A stretch of 64,000 nucleotides of DNA from Clostridium niameyense (GTDB taxonomy: Bacteria > Bacillota > Clostridia > Clostridiales > Clostridiaceae), in the NCBI RefSeq assembly GCF_001243045.1, contig NZ_LN849007.1, forward strand, positions 1,640,989 through 1,704,988, read 5' to 3'. Shown here piece after piece: positions 9,257-18,310 of this stretch (positions within the stretch are counted from its first letter, which is position 1; each line of letters opens with the position of its first letter). The notes beneath the pieces were generated by a model, which was not told the origin of the DNA, did not search any database, and was given only the letters and a program-made list of their open reading frames with translations. Made by a program: the position numbers and the translations under genes.

Positions 9257-11650
9257 CTAAAACAAATCTGGAATATCTACAACTTCCATTTTTATTTTAG
9301 TTTCTTTATTATCAATTATAAGCTTTAAGTCATCTTGTAGAACTTGTTCACCTTCCATATCAAAGATTACAAAATAATACTTTTCCTCCTTTACTCCAGT
9401 TTTATTAAAAGGCATATTTGTTGAATATAAATTATCAATTTTGTAAATTTTATGTGTGTTATCTTTAACTTCTCCATCTGCATCATATAGGTCATAATTA
9501 TGAATCTTTACTTTATCATTGTCAAAGTTAATTTTAAAATTAGAATCTTTATTATTTACTTTTATTAAAAAACCTACTCTTGTCTTTATATCCTTAGGTA
9601 TTTTTAAACTGCCATCTTCACTTATATTTAAGTGTTCTTTCATTGCTTGTATTTTTTCTTTACTTGGATTTATAATAGTTTTATTTGTATATACCCCATA
9701 GGCTATTAAAGAGGAATCTATACTATCTATCTGTATATTATTTTCATTAAAATATTGATCTATATTTTCCCCAGTTACATCTTTATAAGATATTTTAGAT
9801 GATTTATCTTTTCCTAATATATACTCACCTGATTTAGTTCCTTTTGCTTTAATCTTAAATTCTAAAGGCTTGGCTTTATACTCTCCAGATTTTTCATCTA
9901 ATATATAGTGTATATCTCCTATATTACCTATAAGCTTTCCATTTTCCACTTTAAAACCTGGAGGTAACTCTGTAATTTCTATCCCCTCTGGTATATCTTC
10001 TTCTATAGTCATATTCTTGGCATATAAATCTCTTTTTATAGAATTAGATATCTCCTTATATACATTATCTATATTTTCTTTTGTTTGAGCCTCTTTATAG
10101 AAACATCTTTCACCATCATTGGCTGCATCACTTATAGCCTTTAAATTTTCTGAATGTATATCACTTGTAAAAGCTATCATATAGGATTTTATATTAGAAT
10201 CTTTATCTGAGGCTATTAACTTAGAAAGCTTTTCAGCATAATCCAAACCATTTTTAGAATAATTATCACTTTGTATATCATTTGTATTAGCTTTTCCTTT
10301 ATCATATACATACTCACCATTTTTACCTGTATAATAACAAGGATCTCCATCAGTTAATAATACTATATATCTTTCTCTGTTCTTATTTGGAGAGTCTTTA
10401 AGCATCCAATAGGCATTTCTTAACCCATCACCTATATTAGTTCCTCCCTCAGGTATTATATGATTTATATCTGTTTTTAAATTTTCAAAATCTTTTTTAT
10501 CCTTCAATGGAATTTCCATATTAGCAAAAGCTTCATAACTAACTGCTCCTATACTTACGTTCCCATCATAGTTTTTAAAACTATCTATAAATCTATTTGC
10601 AGCATCTTGTACCGCTTCCAATCTAGTATTACTAGAAAATTTTCTAGTAGAATCCATAAAAAATCCATTAAAGTCACCTAGTATTTTATATGTGTCACCG
10701 TATTTTTCCAAAGGACAGTATATTCTTCTTCCATTTGTATATACTACAATTTCATAGGGCTCAGTTTCACCTTTATGATAATTTAATATCCCATAGTACA
10801 TCTCTTGACCTCTATATATCATACGATATCTTCCATTAGAATCTTCTTTGTAATTATTATCCTCATCTTTTTTATTTAAAGACATTTTCATACTCTCTGA
10901 TTTATCAATTACTAAAACTATATCTAAATCCTTCTTTTGGGGGGTTGCTTTTATAACTTCAGGATTAATAGTATAAGTCATAGTAAATTCATCTTTTTTT
11001 ACTTTTATTTTTTCCTTATCTAATGACTTTTTTATACTCATAGTTGTCATAGCTTTATCTTGTATACTTAATTTAATAGCTTTAAATACTTTTTTTTGAG
11101 AATTCATATATAAATTATTAAAAAGCATATTATAATTTACAAAAGAATCCTCTTTTTCTCCTAAAATATAATTCCCTTTTTTATTGCCTTTTAGCGTAAT
11201 ATAAAACTCTACAGCATTAGCTTTATATTTTTTTTCTTTTTTATCGTAATGATAGGTTATATTGGATAAATTTCCTTTAACTTTATTATTATTAATATTC
11301 ATTTCCTTTGGTACTAACTCTACATTTAAACCTTTGGGAAAAGTTTCTTGAAAAATAATATTAGATACTATTAAATCACTTTTTATTTTTTTCTTACCCC
11401 AGGTCTCTTTATAACACCCTTTTTTATTACTTAAATCTTTAGTAATATCATTATAATCTATATCCTTAAGAGTTATTTTATACTTTATTTTTATATCCTC
11501 TCCTATTTTATAATCACTTTTACTAATAGTTTTATCTACACAAACTTTATCTAATAATTTTTCATTCATATTGTTAGCTTTTATTTTAGTAATACTAATA
11601 AAAAATATAACAACGGTAAGTATTGTTATAAATAATATACTTTTTTTCAT
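9257..11650 (-). CDS. Secreted von Willebrand factor A protein, last gene of the type IV pilus locus
   Basis: A 797-residue exported protein, probably a pilus-associated adhesin. Signal peptide about 1-26; VWA domain about 243-545 with the metal-site residues DKSES (about 249-253), a GGT threonine and TDGD. About 85 residues rich in Tyr and charged residues are inserted straight after DKSES. The VWA domain is flanked by two copies of the same roughly 78-residue module (about 97-177 and 546-624); both contain a GN(L/I) strand, a YKA..(V/L)EF strand and a YILG strand. There is no LPXTG signal, C-terminal membrane anchor or prepilin motif, so retention on the cell must come from partners. It follows three minor pilins closely (25 bases to the nearest). 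ATG 11650 is preferred over a TTG at 11653 because of spacing from GGGGGAG. Role in adhesion is inference. Confidence 0.85.
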   Translation of the reverse strand: MKKSILFITILTVVIFFISITKIKANNMNEKLLDKVCVDKTISKSDYKIGEDIKIKYKITLKDIDYNDITKDLSNKKGCYKETWGKKKIKSDLIVSNIIFQETFPKGLNVELVPKEMNINNNKVKGNLSNITYHYDKKEKKYKANAVEFYITLKGNKKGNYILGEKEDSFVNYNMLFNNLYMNSQKKVFKAIKLSIQDKAMTTMSIKKSLDKEKIKVKKDEFTMTYTINPEVIKATPQKKDLDIVLVIDKSESMKMSLNKKDEDNNYKEDSNGRYRMIYRGQEMYYGILNYHKGETEPYEIVVYTNGRRIYCPLEKYGDTYKILGDFNGFFMDSTRKFSSNTRLEAVQDAANRFIDSFKNYDGNVSIGAVSYEAFANMEIPLKDKKDFENLKTDINHIIPEGGTNIGDGLRNAYWMLKDSPNKNRERYIVLLTDGDPCYYTGKNGEYVYDKGKANTNDIQSDNYSKNGLDYAEKLSKLIASDKDSNIKSYMIAFTSDIHSENLKAISDAANDGERCFYKEAQTKENIDNVYKEISNSIKRDLYAKNMTIEEDIPEGIEITELPPGFKVENGKLIGNIGDIHYILDEKSGEYKAKPLEFKIKAKGTKSGEYILGKDKSSKISYKDVTGENIDQYFNENNIQIDSIDSSLIAYGVYTNKTIINPSKEKIQAMKEHLNISEDGSLKIPKDIKTRVGFLIKVNNKDSNFKINFDNDKVKIHNYDLYDADGEVKDNTHKIYKIDNLYSTNMPFNKTGVKEEKYYFVIFDMEGEQVLQDDLKLIIDNKETKIKMEVVDIPDLF

Positions 11651-11675
11651 CAATACTCCCCCTATTTCTCGCTAC

Positions 11676-12197
11676 TTATCTACTATTTCTAAAAAATACA
11701 TCTGTATCTATGACATAATTTGTTTCTGACTCTTTCATATTAAATTTTATTTTTACTCCCCTAGAATCTTTAAAATTTTTATTATCTAAAGGTTCAAATT
11801 CTAGACTATTAATATTACTTGCTACCAAAAACCTATTATATTTATTATCACTAAATAGCAACTTATTATTTTCTATACTAAATATATACTTTAACTTTTC
11901 ATCTGTAATAAATACTACCTTTTTTATCTTTTGTTTTCCATTAGATTCTTCTATATGTGAATATTTTTCGTTATATATTTCCAATATACCCTTAGCTTCC
12001 ATAGCTTTATCACTTAAAAATTTAGCTCCAAACTGGGCATCATTTTGCAAAGCATCTTTTGATTCTATTTTATTTAAATTACCTACGTTATACTTAAACA
12101 TAGGAAAAATCATAGAAAGCACTAAAAATAATATTCCTATAGTTACCACAACTTCTATTATAGTAAAAGCCCTTTTAGTAGAAGTTATTTTTTTCAA
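11676..12197 (-). CDS. Minor pilin-like protein with prepilin N-terminus (PilW/ComGF-like)
   Basis: About 173 residues with a class III prepilin signal: basic leader then KRA-FTIIEVVVTIGILF, including Glu5 of the mature protein and a hydrophobic helix. The residue before the cleavage site is Ala instead of the usual Gly. The rest is a small mixed domain without a family I can name. The start is likely TTG 12197, six bases after AGAGGTG; the in-frame GTG at 12206 lies within that ribosome site. It sits between the large pilin-like protein and the VWA protein with 3-25 base gaps, so it is translated with them and probably belongs to the tip or priming complex of the pilus. Confidence 0.8.
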   Translation of the reverse strand: MKKITSTKRAFTIIEVVVTIGILFLVLSMIFPMFKYNVGNLNKIESKDALQNDAQFGAKFLSDKAMEAKGILEIYNEKYSHIEESNGKQKIKKVVFITDEKLKYIFSIENNKLLFSDNKYNRFLVASNINSLEFEPLDNKNFKDSRGVKIKFNMKESETNYVIDTDVFFRNSR

Positions 12198-12209
12198 TAT
12201 ATTCACCTC

Positions 12210-14402
12210 TTATTTAAGTATTTTCCATTTTTCTACTGTAATCAATTTTTGTCTTATATCATCTGTACCTAAATCATTTTCTGGTGAAGCTTTTACATAG
12301 GTTAGAACATTTTCTTTATTAGTCTGTGGTCCTATAAATACATTTTTAAAACAATCATAATTTTTAGCTACAATTTTTTTAATATAATCCTTATCATATA
12401 TTATATTTTTTTCTCCATCATCTAATATGATTATATCTCCAAGAGAAATTACAGTACCCCTAAAATTTATTTTCCCCGATAAATATACATTTCCTTTAGT
12501 TACTATAATACCTTTATTCTCTTTATTACTTACATCTATAAAATCTGAATTCCCTTGTCTATCTCCGCCTTCTCCTATTAACGTAAGTTGTTTGCTCTCA
12601 TCTCCATTCAAATAAATTACAGAATTTTTATTAACATTTTTGTATTTAATTTTGCTAAAGTCTACCTCTGTAGAAACTGTTCTCAATAGTTTTCCATTTT
12701 CATATATATGCCAGCTAGAATTTTGAAAGTTTTCTTTATCTATAGTACTACTTCTTATAGATAAACCCGTAGCATCCCCCATAGCATAGGCCATAATTGC
12801 ATAATTACCTGCCCTTTTTCTAATATCTTCTTCTAAATCTACGCTATAATTTCCAGTATAAAACTTTCCATCAGATACTCCCGATCCTATAGTAGTTTTA
12901 TTTTTAGGTAAACTTATACCATTTTTCTTTAATTTCTCTGAGCTTTTTGTAGCACTTAATGCGAAATAGTCACTTTTATCTTGCCATGTTAATTCTTCTC
13001 CATTTTTAAATTTTGTAACTAATATTAATGGATCTCTATATTCAAATATTACATTATCTTCATTTAAAGGTCTTTTTCTTAAAATAGGCTCTCCATTATT
13101 ATCTCTTCTTATATTTCCTTCTTCATCTAACTCATATTTCCCCTGTTGTACTGGATAACAATAAACTTTATAATTTCCTTTTACAGCTACAGATTCTCCT
13201 GTTTGATAAGCTGGTTTAGTTTTTATATAAGCTGTCCCCATCAATAAAAGTTCATTGCCTATATTTATTTCAGATCCATTTTTTTCTCCTAAATCTTCTG
13301 TATTAACTAAAATAGAACTAGAAACTTTAGATTTTTCTTCTTCTTTAATATCACTACTTTTATTTATATCATTTAACCCATAAAATCCATTTTCTATATT
13401 AACATGAGACTTTAAGGCATTAAAAACTAAATCATTATTAGTATATACAGCTTTTTTTACTTGTAGTTTTGAGTTTGAAGCCTCCTTATCTAAAAGAACA
13501 TTAGCTGCATATATATTTCCACCATTATTCTTATCTTCATTTACATTTACAATATTATTAGGACTTTTAAATTTGAAAACTCCTGGGGTTACTATATCAC
13601 CTTTAAAATTACAGTTAGCCCCTTCTATATTTATACCTCCATCTTTATCCCTACCTTTTATATAAATATCTCCATCTATATTTAATTTACCCTTGGCTTT
13701 TAAATTTCCATCTGCACAAATCGCTTTAGTCCAAACAGGCTTTATAGGTACCTCCACCTTCTTACTTTCTACACTATAAATTTCTCCATAATTAGGCACT
13801 AAAACATTATAGGTAACCTTTAATATTTTTTCAGACTTGTCCTTATAAGTTGACTTTAAATTTAATGAAAGAGCTTCCCTTTCTTTATTCTTTACTTTAA
13901 TTTTTTGAAACCCCTCATGCTTACACTGTTTTTCATTTTCCAACTTTACTTTAGGAGTATTTCCATGTTTATTTTTTATATAAGGATTTTTTCTAATACC
14001 ATCTATCTTTATTCCTAATTCAATATTATCTTTTATATTATTTTTTATATATCCTTTATATTCTCTTTTAAAAATATTATTCTGCATAGATTTTAATTTT
14101 ACTTCATCTACCGTACCATCTTCTTTTTTAGGATATTTTTCATCATCTAATTTCTCCATGTAACTTAATGCACTTTTATTTCCATGCTCTATAGCATTTT
14201 CTATAGTTTTACCTATTATGCCATAAGCTATATCCAACCCTGCCTCTGAAAAATATTGATTTCTTTTTTCTAAACTTTCACTAAATCTTTTATTATAGGA
14301 AGAAACAGTTAAAGAAAGTAATGATACTCCTAAAATAATTAATATACTTATAGAAACTAAGACTATCATTAAAGAGTACCCTTTTTTCACTGTACTTTTC
14401 AT
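12210..14402 (-). CDS. Large pilin-like protein (PilX/GspK-like) lacking Glu5
   Basis: A 730-residue protein starting with a short basic leader, KKG-YSLMIVL and a hydrophobic helix (about 9-32), i.e. a prepilin-like N-terminus with Gly before the cleavage site but Ile at mature position 5 in place of Glu. The body is unusually large for a pilin and contains repeated short beta strands with Gly turns (for example GDIYIKGRDKDGG and GNVYLSGKINFRG), suggesting a beta-helix or beta-solenoid. In type II secretion, the large minor pseudopilin GspK, which caps the filament, also lacks Glu5; by analogy this is a candidate filament cap. It was chosen as PilX-like by N-terminus and locus position; the body has no named family I recognise. 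Confidence 0.78.
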   Translation of the reverse strand: MKSTVKKGYSLMIVLVSISILIILGVSLLSLTVSSYNKRFSESLEKRNQYFSEAGLDIAYGIIGKTIENAIEHGNKSALSYMEKLDDEKYPKKEDGTVDEVKLKSMQNNIFKREYKGYIKNNIKDNIELGIKIDGIRKNPYIKNKHGNTPKVKLENEKQCKHEGFQKIKVKNKEREALSLNLKSTYKDKSEKILKVTYNVLVPNYGEIYSVESKKVEVPIKPVWTKAICADGNLKAKGKLNIDGDIYIKGRDKDGGINIEGANCNFKGDIVTPGVFKFKSPNNIVNVNEDKNNGGNIYAANVLLDKEASNSKLQVKKAVYTNNDLVFNALKSHVNIENGFYGLNDINKSSDIKEEEKSKVSSSILVNTEDLGEKNGSEINIGNELLLMGTAYIKTKPAYQTGESVAVKGNYKVYCYPVQQGKYELDEEGNIRRDNNGEPILRKRPLNEDNVIFEYRDPLILVTKFKNGEELTWQDKSDYFALSATKSSEKLKKNGISLPKNKTTIGSGVSDGKFYTGNYSVDLEEDIRKRAGNYAIMAYAMGDATGLSIRSSTIDKENFQNSSWHIYENGKLLRTVSTEVDFSKIKYKNVNKNSVIYLNGDESKQLTLIGEGGDRQGNSDFIDVSNKENKGIIVTKGNVYLSGKINFRGTVISLGDIIILDDGEKNIIYDKDYIKKIVAKNYDCFKNVFIGPQTNKENVLTYVKASPENDLGTDDIRQKLITVEKWKILK

Positions 14403-14413
14403 TTTGTTCCCTC

Positions 14414-15316
14414 CTATTCCTCTACATTTATATAAGATATAATATCTTCCAAAACTTTATTTTGGTCTATATCAAAAACCTTAACCCGTACCTTATATAA
14501 TCTAGTATTATTTTTGTATTTCTTATTATTTACCATTATATTATTATAAGTTTTTATCTTTCCTAATTTATTTTCTACAGTATAATTAGATGAAAAATCA
14601 GGTTTTTGAAGAAAATATAATCTTAATTCTTCTTCTTCTTTATTTTCAGCTTTTACCTTTAAATTACATTTTGTATCATTTTCAAAATATATAATTAGAT
14701 TTGAAGCTTTTTCCTTAGAATTATCTGAGTTTTTTTCTATAATAATAGGTGTTTTTAAAGACTTGAATTTATTATCCGTTAAATTAACTTTAATTTTATG
14801 CTTTTCATTTACTATTTCTACAATATTGTTGTTTTTAATATTTACACTATCTAAACTTACAGTAGAATAAGAATTATAAAATTCCATTTTATTTTCATTT
14901 TGTACTCTTTTTATTTTTAACTTTCCATCATACATTATATCTTTAATTTTCTTTTTATTATTACTACTTTTGAATTTATATTCTTCTTCCTCTTTTATAG
15001 TTTTCTCCACCTTAAAATTTTTAGGTATCTCTTTGTCTTGTTTATTTGTAAATTCCGTTTTATACATTCCCGTTTTATTATCTATAAATATTTCTCTATC
15101 CATCTTAGCTTTTTCTGTATACTTTTGTGCTACATAAATAGCTTTTTGTTTATCTTCTGAATTTTTGTTAGCTTTACTACTTTGAAAAAACATAGTAAGT
15201 ACAGGCACTATAAGTAATGATATTATAGAAATACTTATGACCACTTCTAACAATGTAAGTGCCTTCTTTTTTTCATATTTCAAATTCTTGTGTATTTTAT
15301 TAATTTCTTTTAACAT
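14414..15316 (-). CDS. Minor pilin-like protein with prepilin N-terminus (PilV/GspI-like)
   Basis: A 300-residue protein with leader ...KKKA-LTLLEVVISISIISLL: a prepilin signal with Glu5 but Ala in place of Gly before the cleavage site, as in the other small minor pilin of the locus. After the hydrophobic helix (about 18-42) the protein is Lys/Asn-rich with predicted beta strands and no domain I recognise. The start overlaps the end of the pilO-like gene by 17 bases, pointing to translational coupling. Function as a minor pilin that helps start or cap the filament is inferred from motif and neighbours. Confidence 0.8.
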   Translation of the reverse strand: MLKEINKIHKNLKYEKKKALTLLEVVISISIISLLIVPVLTMFFQSSKANKNSEDKQKAIYVAQKYTEKAKMDREIFIDNKTGMYKTEFTNKQDKEIPKNFKVEKTIKEEEEYKFKSSNNKKKIKDIMYDGKLKIKRVQNENKMEFYNSYSTVSLDSVNIKNNNIVEIVNEKHKIKVNLTDNKFKSLKTPIIIEKNSDNSKEKASNLIIYFENDTKCNLKVKAENKEEEELRLYFLQKPDFSSNYTVENKLGKIKTYNNIMVNNKKYKNNTRLYKVRVKVFDIDQNKVLEDIISYINVEE

Positions 15317-16550
15317 TTACACTAGTCCCTTCAGAAGATATATTTACTCTAGGCTTTGTAATATCATCATCTTGTATATTTACATTTACTTGTTTATCCG
15401 TTTTGTTATATATATTAATGTCTGCCCTAGACAAATCATTTTTATCTATTCTTTTATTAGAATAAATCTTTAAGTTTATATTAGATGACTTAGGTATGAA
15501 TTCTTCCCCTTTTCCATTAAAATCCGTGGGATAAGCATCGTTTTCAGTTTTATATTTAAAATAGTATTTATCTTTCTCCTTTAAAAAGTAAATTTCTACA
15601 TTTTCTTTTACTGGATTATCTGCATATACATAACTAGATTTCACCTTGTCATTAGCTTTCCCAAGCATAACTGTAGGTAAATCAGATTGTTCACTCCTCA
15701 TTGCCATAACAAAATCAAGAGTGTCCTCTTTATTTAATTTATGAATATCCTCAATAGTGGTTCCAACTTCATTGGAAATTCCTATTAATCCATCAAAAGG
15801 ATTTTGCTTTCCATATTCCCCTTCAATTTTCCATTTTAAAAATTCCTTATCATCTTCATTTATTTTAGGTACAGCATAAAATTCTAAAGTAGCTACTCCA
15901 GTAACCAAACTATCAGAACCTTTATTTATTTTTATATTAGACATAACTATTCTTTTTTCAAATTCCTCTACTTTACTTATAAACTCTACTACATCCAAAT
16001 AATTTCCTTTGAAATTTATAGTAGCAGTTATAGATTCTACTGGATTTTTATATTTCTCATTACTATCATTCTTAGGATTATTTAAATTCTTATTATTTTT
16101 GTTCTTTTTATTATTTTTTTCTGTTCCCTTATATTCTCTCGCTAAATCCTCCAGATGATTTTTGTTTTCTTTTTTTTTCTCAAATTGAAAAGCTTTTACC
16201 TCATTAAATTCCCTTTCAGAAAATTTTATAGAAAAAGCTGTTAATTCAGACTTTTTAATCAACTCATCTAATTCTACTATTATTTTTTCTTGTTCTATAC
16301 TTGGGAAAAATAAAGTAGTATTATCTTGTATTTTATAATTTAGTATTTTTAAATTTCTTTGGGTTTTTTTTATAATTTTATCCATACCAACTATTTTATA
16401 TTTTTTATCTTCATACTCTTTCTTTATAGCTTTTAGAGTATTAATCTTTTGCCTTTGAGGTATGTATATAAAATTATAGTAAACAACTATAGTAGATAAT
16501 ATAGCTAATATTATAAGCAAATATTTTTCTCTTTTAGTTACCTTCATCAT
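15300..16550 (-). CDS. pilO: PilO-like type IV pilus alignment protein
   Basis: About 416 residues: a short cytoplasmic start, one membrane segment (about 8-28), a coiled-coil stretch and an extracytoplasmic region. The gene follows pilM and pilN in the standard order, and its topology fits PilO, which with PilN links cytoplasmic PilM to the assembly platform. The middle contains a low-complexity Lys/Asn stretch (about 145-165). The protein is about twice the usual PilO length; the extra C-terminal region (about 230-416) contains a short GTTIEDIHKLN stretch resembling LysM, which I cannot confirm. Start: four closely spaced Met codons (16559-16547) follow AAAGGA; 16550 has the best spacing. 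Overlaps pilN by 17 bases. Confidence 0.8.
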   Translation of the reverse strand: MMKVTKREKYLLIILAILSTIVVYYNFIYIPQRQKINTLKAIKKEYEDKKYKIVGMDKIIKKTQRNLKILNYKIQDNTTLFFPSIEQEKIIVELDELIKKSELTAFSIKFSEREFNEVKAFQFEKKKENKNHLEDLAREYKGTEKNNKKNKNNKNLNNPKNDSNEKYKNPVESITATINFKGNYLDVVEFISKVEEFEKRIVMSNIKINKGSDSLVTGVATLEFYAVPKINEDDKEFLKWKIEGEYGKQNPFDGLIGISNEVGTTIEDIHKLNKEDTLDFVMAMRSEQSDLPTVMLGKANDKVKSSYVYADNPVKENVEIYFLKEKDKYYFKYKTENDAYPTDFNGKGEEFIPKSSNINLKIYSNKRIDKNDLSRADINIYNKTDKQVNVNIQDDDITKPRVNISSEGTSVNVKRN

Positions 16551-17151
16551 CATCAACATCCTTTAACATGCATTTTAAAGAAAAAGAATAATTTTTAGAA
16601 GTATTCTCATCTAAGTTTTCATTTATGTTGGATACTTGTACATCTTCTATAAAATTTAAAGCCTTTAAATTATGTTGAATTTCTGCTATACTTTGTCTAT
16701 TTTCTGAAACTCCTTGAATTTGTATACCATCAGATGATATAGATGTTAATTTAAAAGATACATTTCCTGGTACAACCTTAGAAATTTGTTCTAATAATTT
16801 AGAATTTACTATGTCCCTTTTTTCCACATTAGTATTTATTTTTTTAACTGAAGCATAATATTCGTCTAAGATTTTCTCTTTTTTTTCTAAAGTCTCCATT
16901 GTACTAATTTTAAGCTTTGATGCTGGTGAATTAACGAATTTTTCTAAATTCCCTATTTCATTTTCTAAGTTCTTTATATGGATAAAATTCAAAAAATAAC
17001 TCCCTATAAAAATTAAAATTAAAATAGATATACTGGATATAATAACATTAGTATTTCTCTTTTCCTGCTTTTCTTTTCCTATATAATTTTTAAAAAAGTT
17101 AAAGTCTTGAGATCTATTATTTTTATTTAAAATAAATTTTAAATCACTCAT
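16534..17151 (-). CDS. pilN: PilN-like type IV pilus assembly protein
   Basis: A 205-residue bitopic protein: cytoplasmic N-terminus of about 35 residues, where PilN proteins contact PilM, one membrane segment (about 36-57), a coiled coil (about 58-105) and a ferredoxin-like domain (about 115-195) containing a QSIAEIQHNLKAL helix typical of the family. It forms a dimer or heterodimer with PilO. It lies 12 bases after pilM and overlaps pilO, so the three are co-expressed. Ribosome site AGGTG precedes ATG 17151. Confidence 0.88.
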   Translation of the reverse strand: MSDLKFILNKNNRSQDFNFFKNYIGKEKQEKRNTNVIISSISILILIFIGSYFLNFIHIKNLENEIGNLEKFVNSPASKLKISTMETLEKKEKILDEYYASVKKINTNVEKRDIVNSKLLEQISKVVPGNVSFKLTSISSDGIQIQGVSENRQSIAEIQHNLKALNFIEDVQVSNINENLDENTSKNYSFSLKCMLKDVDDDEGN

Positions 17152-17163
17152 ATATGCACCTAC

Positions 17164-18219
17164 CTATAATCTTATTAAAGCTCCTATAGCATTTAAACAA
17201 TAATCTATGTCATTGTCATACACATCCTTTGAAAAAACTATATTACTCATAGAATTTATTTTTTCTACAGCTATATTTAAATCTTTTGATATATACTTAT
17301 CTATTCCTTTTAGTCTAGAACTTCCCCCATATAAATATAGTTTGTCTAAAACATTGCCAGTTTTTTTACTTTTATAATAATTAATTATTCTAAGTATTTC
17401 TTCAATCCATATAGTTATCTCTTTTTTTATAATATAGTTTAACTCTTCCATATATTCCACCTTATTTTCTATCATTAAATCACAATGATTCTTTTTTCTC
17501 TTTTCTGCATCCTTTAATTTTATATGGAAATTAGTTGATATTGCCTTATCAATGTTCTTTCCACCCCTATCAATAATTCTACTAAATTCTAACTGACCTT
17601 TAGAAAATATACTAATAGTTAGCTGCTCTGATCCCATATCTATAATGCCAATAGTATTGTCTTTCTTATAATCTTCTTCATTTATTTTTATGTCATCTTT
17701 AAACAACTTATTTATTGAATTAGGATTTATGTCTAAAGCTTTAGGCTCTAAATCTAAAGAATCTAACAACTTTACATAATCCTCTATTAAAATTTTAGGA
17801 TATACCACCACAAAAATTCTTAGCTTTTCTATATTTTCTTCTTTAATATTTTCAATAATTTTATGCTGGAGTATATACTCTTCCATATTTATAGGCAAAT
17901 ATTGTTGTATTTCAAACTGAATTATAGATTCTAATTCTTTCCCCTCAGCCTTAGGTACTATAATTTCTCTATTAATTATTAAAGTACTATTACTAGTTAT
18001 AATAGCTTCTATTTCCTTAAAGTCATACATACCCAGGCTTTCATCTAATAGTTGAAAAAGACTCTCATAACTATTTATTTTTCCATCACTAATTAAATCT
18101 TTACTATTTTCTATTACTGCTAAATTATTTATATATATTTTATTTTTCTTTATCTTTCCTGATACTATTTTAGTGTTGTTATTTCCTAAATCCAAAGAGA
18201 GAAATTTTTTTAAAAACAA
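17164..18219 (-). CDS. pilM: PilM type IV pilus actin-like ATPase
   Basis: A 351-residue actin-fold cytoplasmic protein. The phosphate-1 motif appears as LSLDLGNNNTKIV near the N-terminus, the second as IGIIDMGSEQLTISIF (about 190-205), and the adenosine motif as LYLYGGSSRLKGI (about 290-302). PilM binds ATP and the N-terminus of PilN and connects the assembly motor to the envelope proteins. The start is TTG 18219, seven bases after GGAGGT; no ATG fits. A hairpin separates this gene from pilA. Confidence 0.92.
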   Translation of the reverse strand: MFLKKFLSLDLGNNNTKIVSGKIKKNKIYINNLAVIENSKDLISDGKINSYESLFQLLDESLGMYDFKEIEAIITSNSTLIINREIIVPKAEGKELESIIQFEIQQYLPINMEEYILQHKIIENIKEENIEKLRIFVVVYPKILIEDYVKLLDSLDLEPKALDINPNSINKLFKDDIKINEEDYKKDNTIGIIDMGSEQLTISIFSKGQLEFSRIIDRGGKNIDKAISTNFHIKLKDAEKRKKNHCDLMIENKVEYMEELNYIIKKEITIWIEEILRIINYYKSKKTGNVLDKLYLYGGSSRLKGIDKYISKDLNIAVEKINSMSNIVFSKDVYDNDIDYCLNAIGALIRL

Positions 18220-18259
18220 GGAAACTACCTCCTTTAAAAATTAATATAAAATAGTTTTA

Positions 18260-18288
18260 AAGTGTAAAACTATTTAGTCTTACACTTT
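18260..18288 (-). terminator. Hairpin between pilA and pilM, possible partial terminator
   Basis: AAAGTGTAA and TTACACTTT form a 9-bp stem, and an overlapping alternative stem pairs ATAGTTTT with AAAACTAT at 18251-18273. It lies directly after the pilA stop on the minus strand. The downstream tract is AT-rich but lacks a clean run of T, so leaky termination or RNA protection are both possible. Confidence 0.45.
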
Positions 18289-18310
18289 AGCAACTTTATA
18301 AATTAATTAT

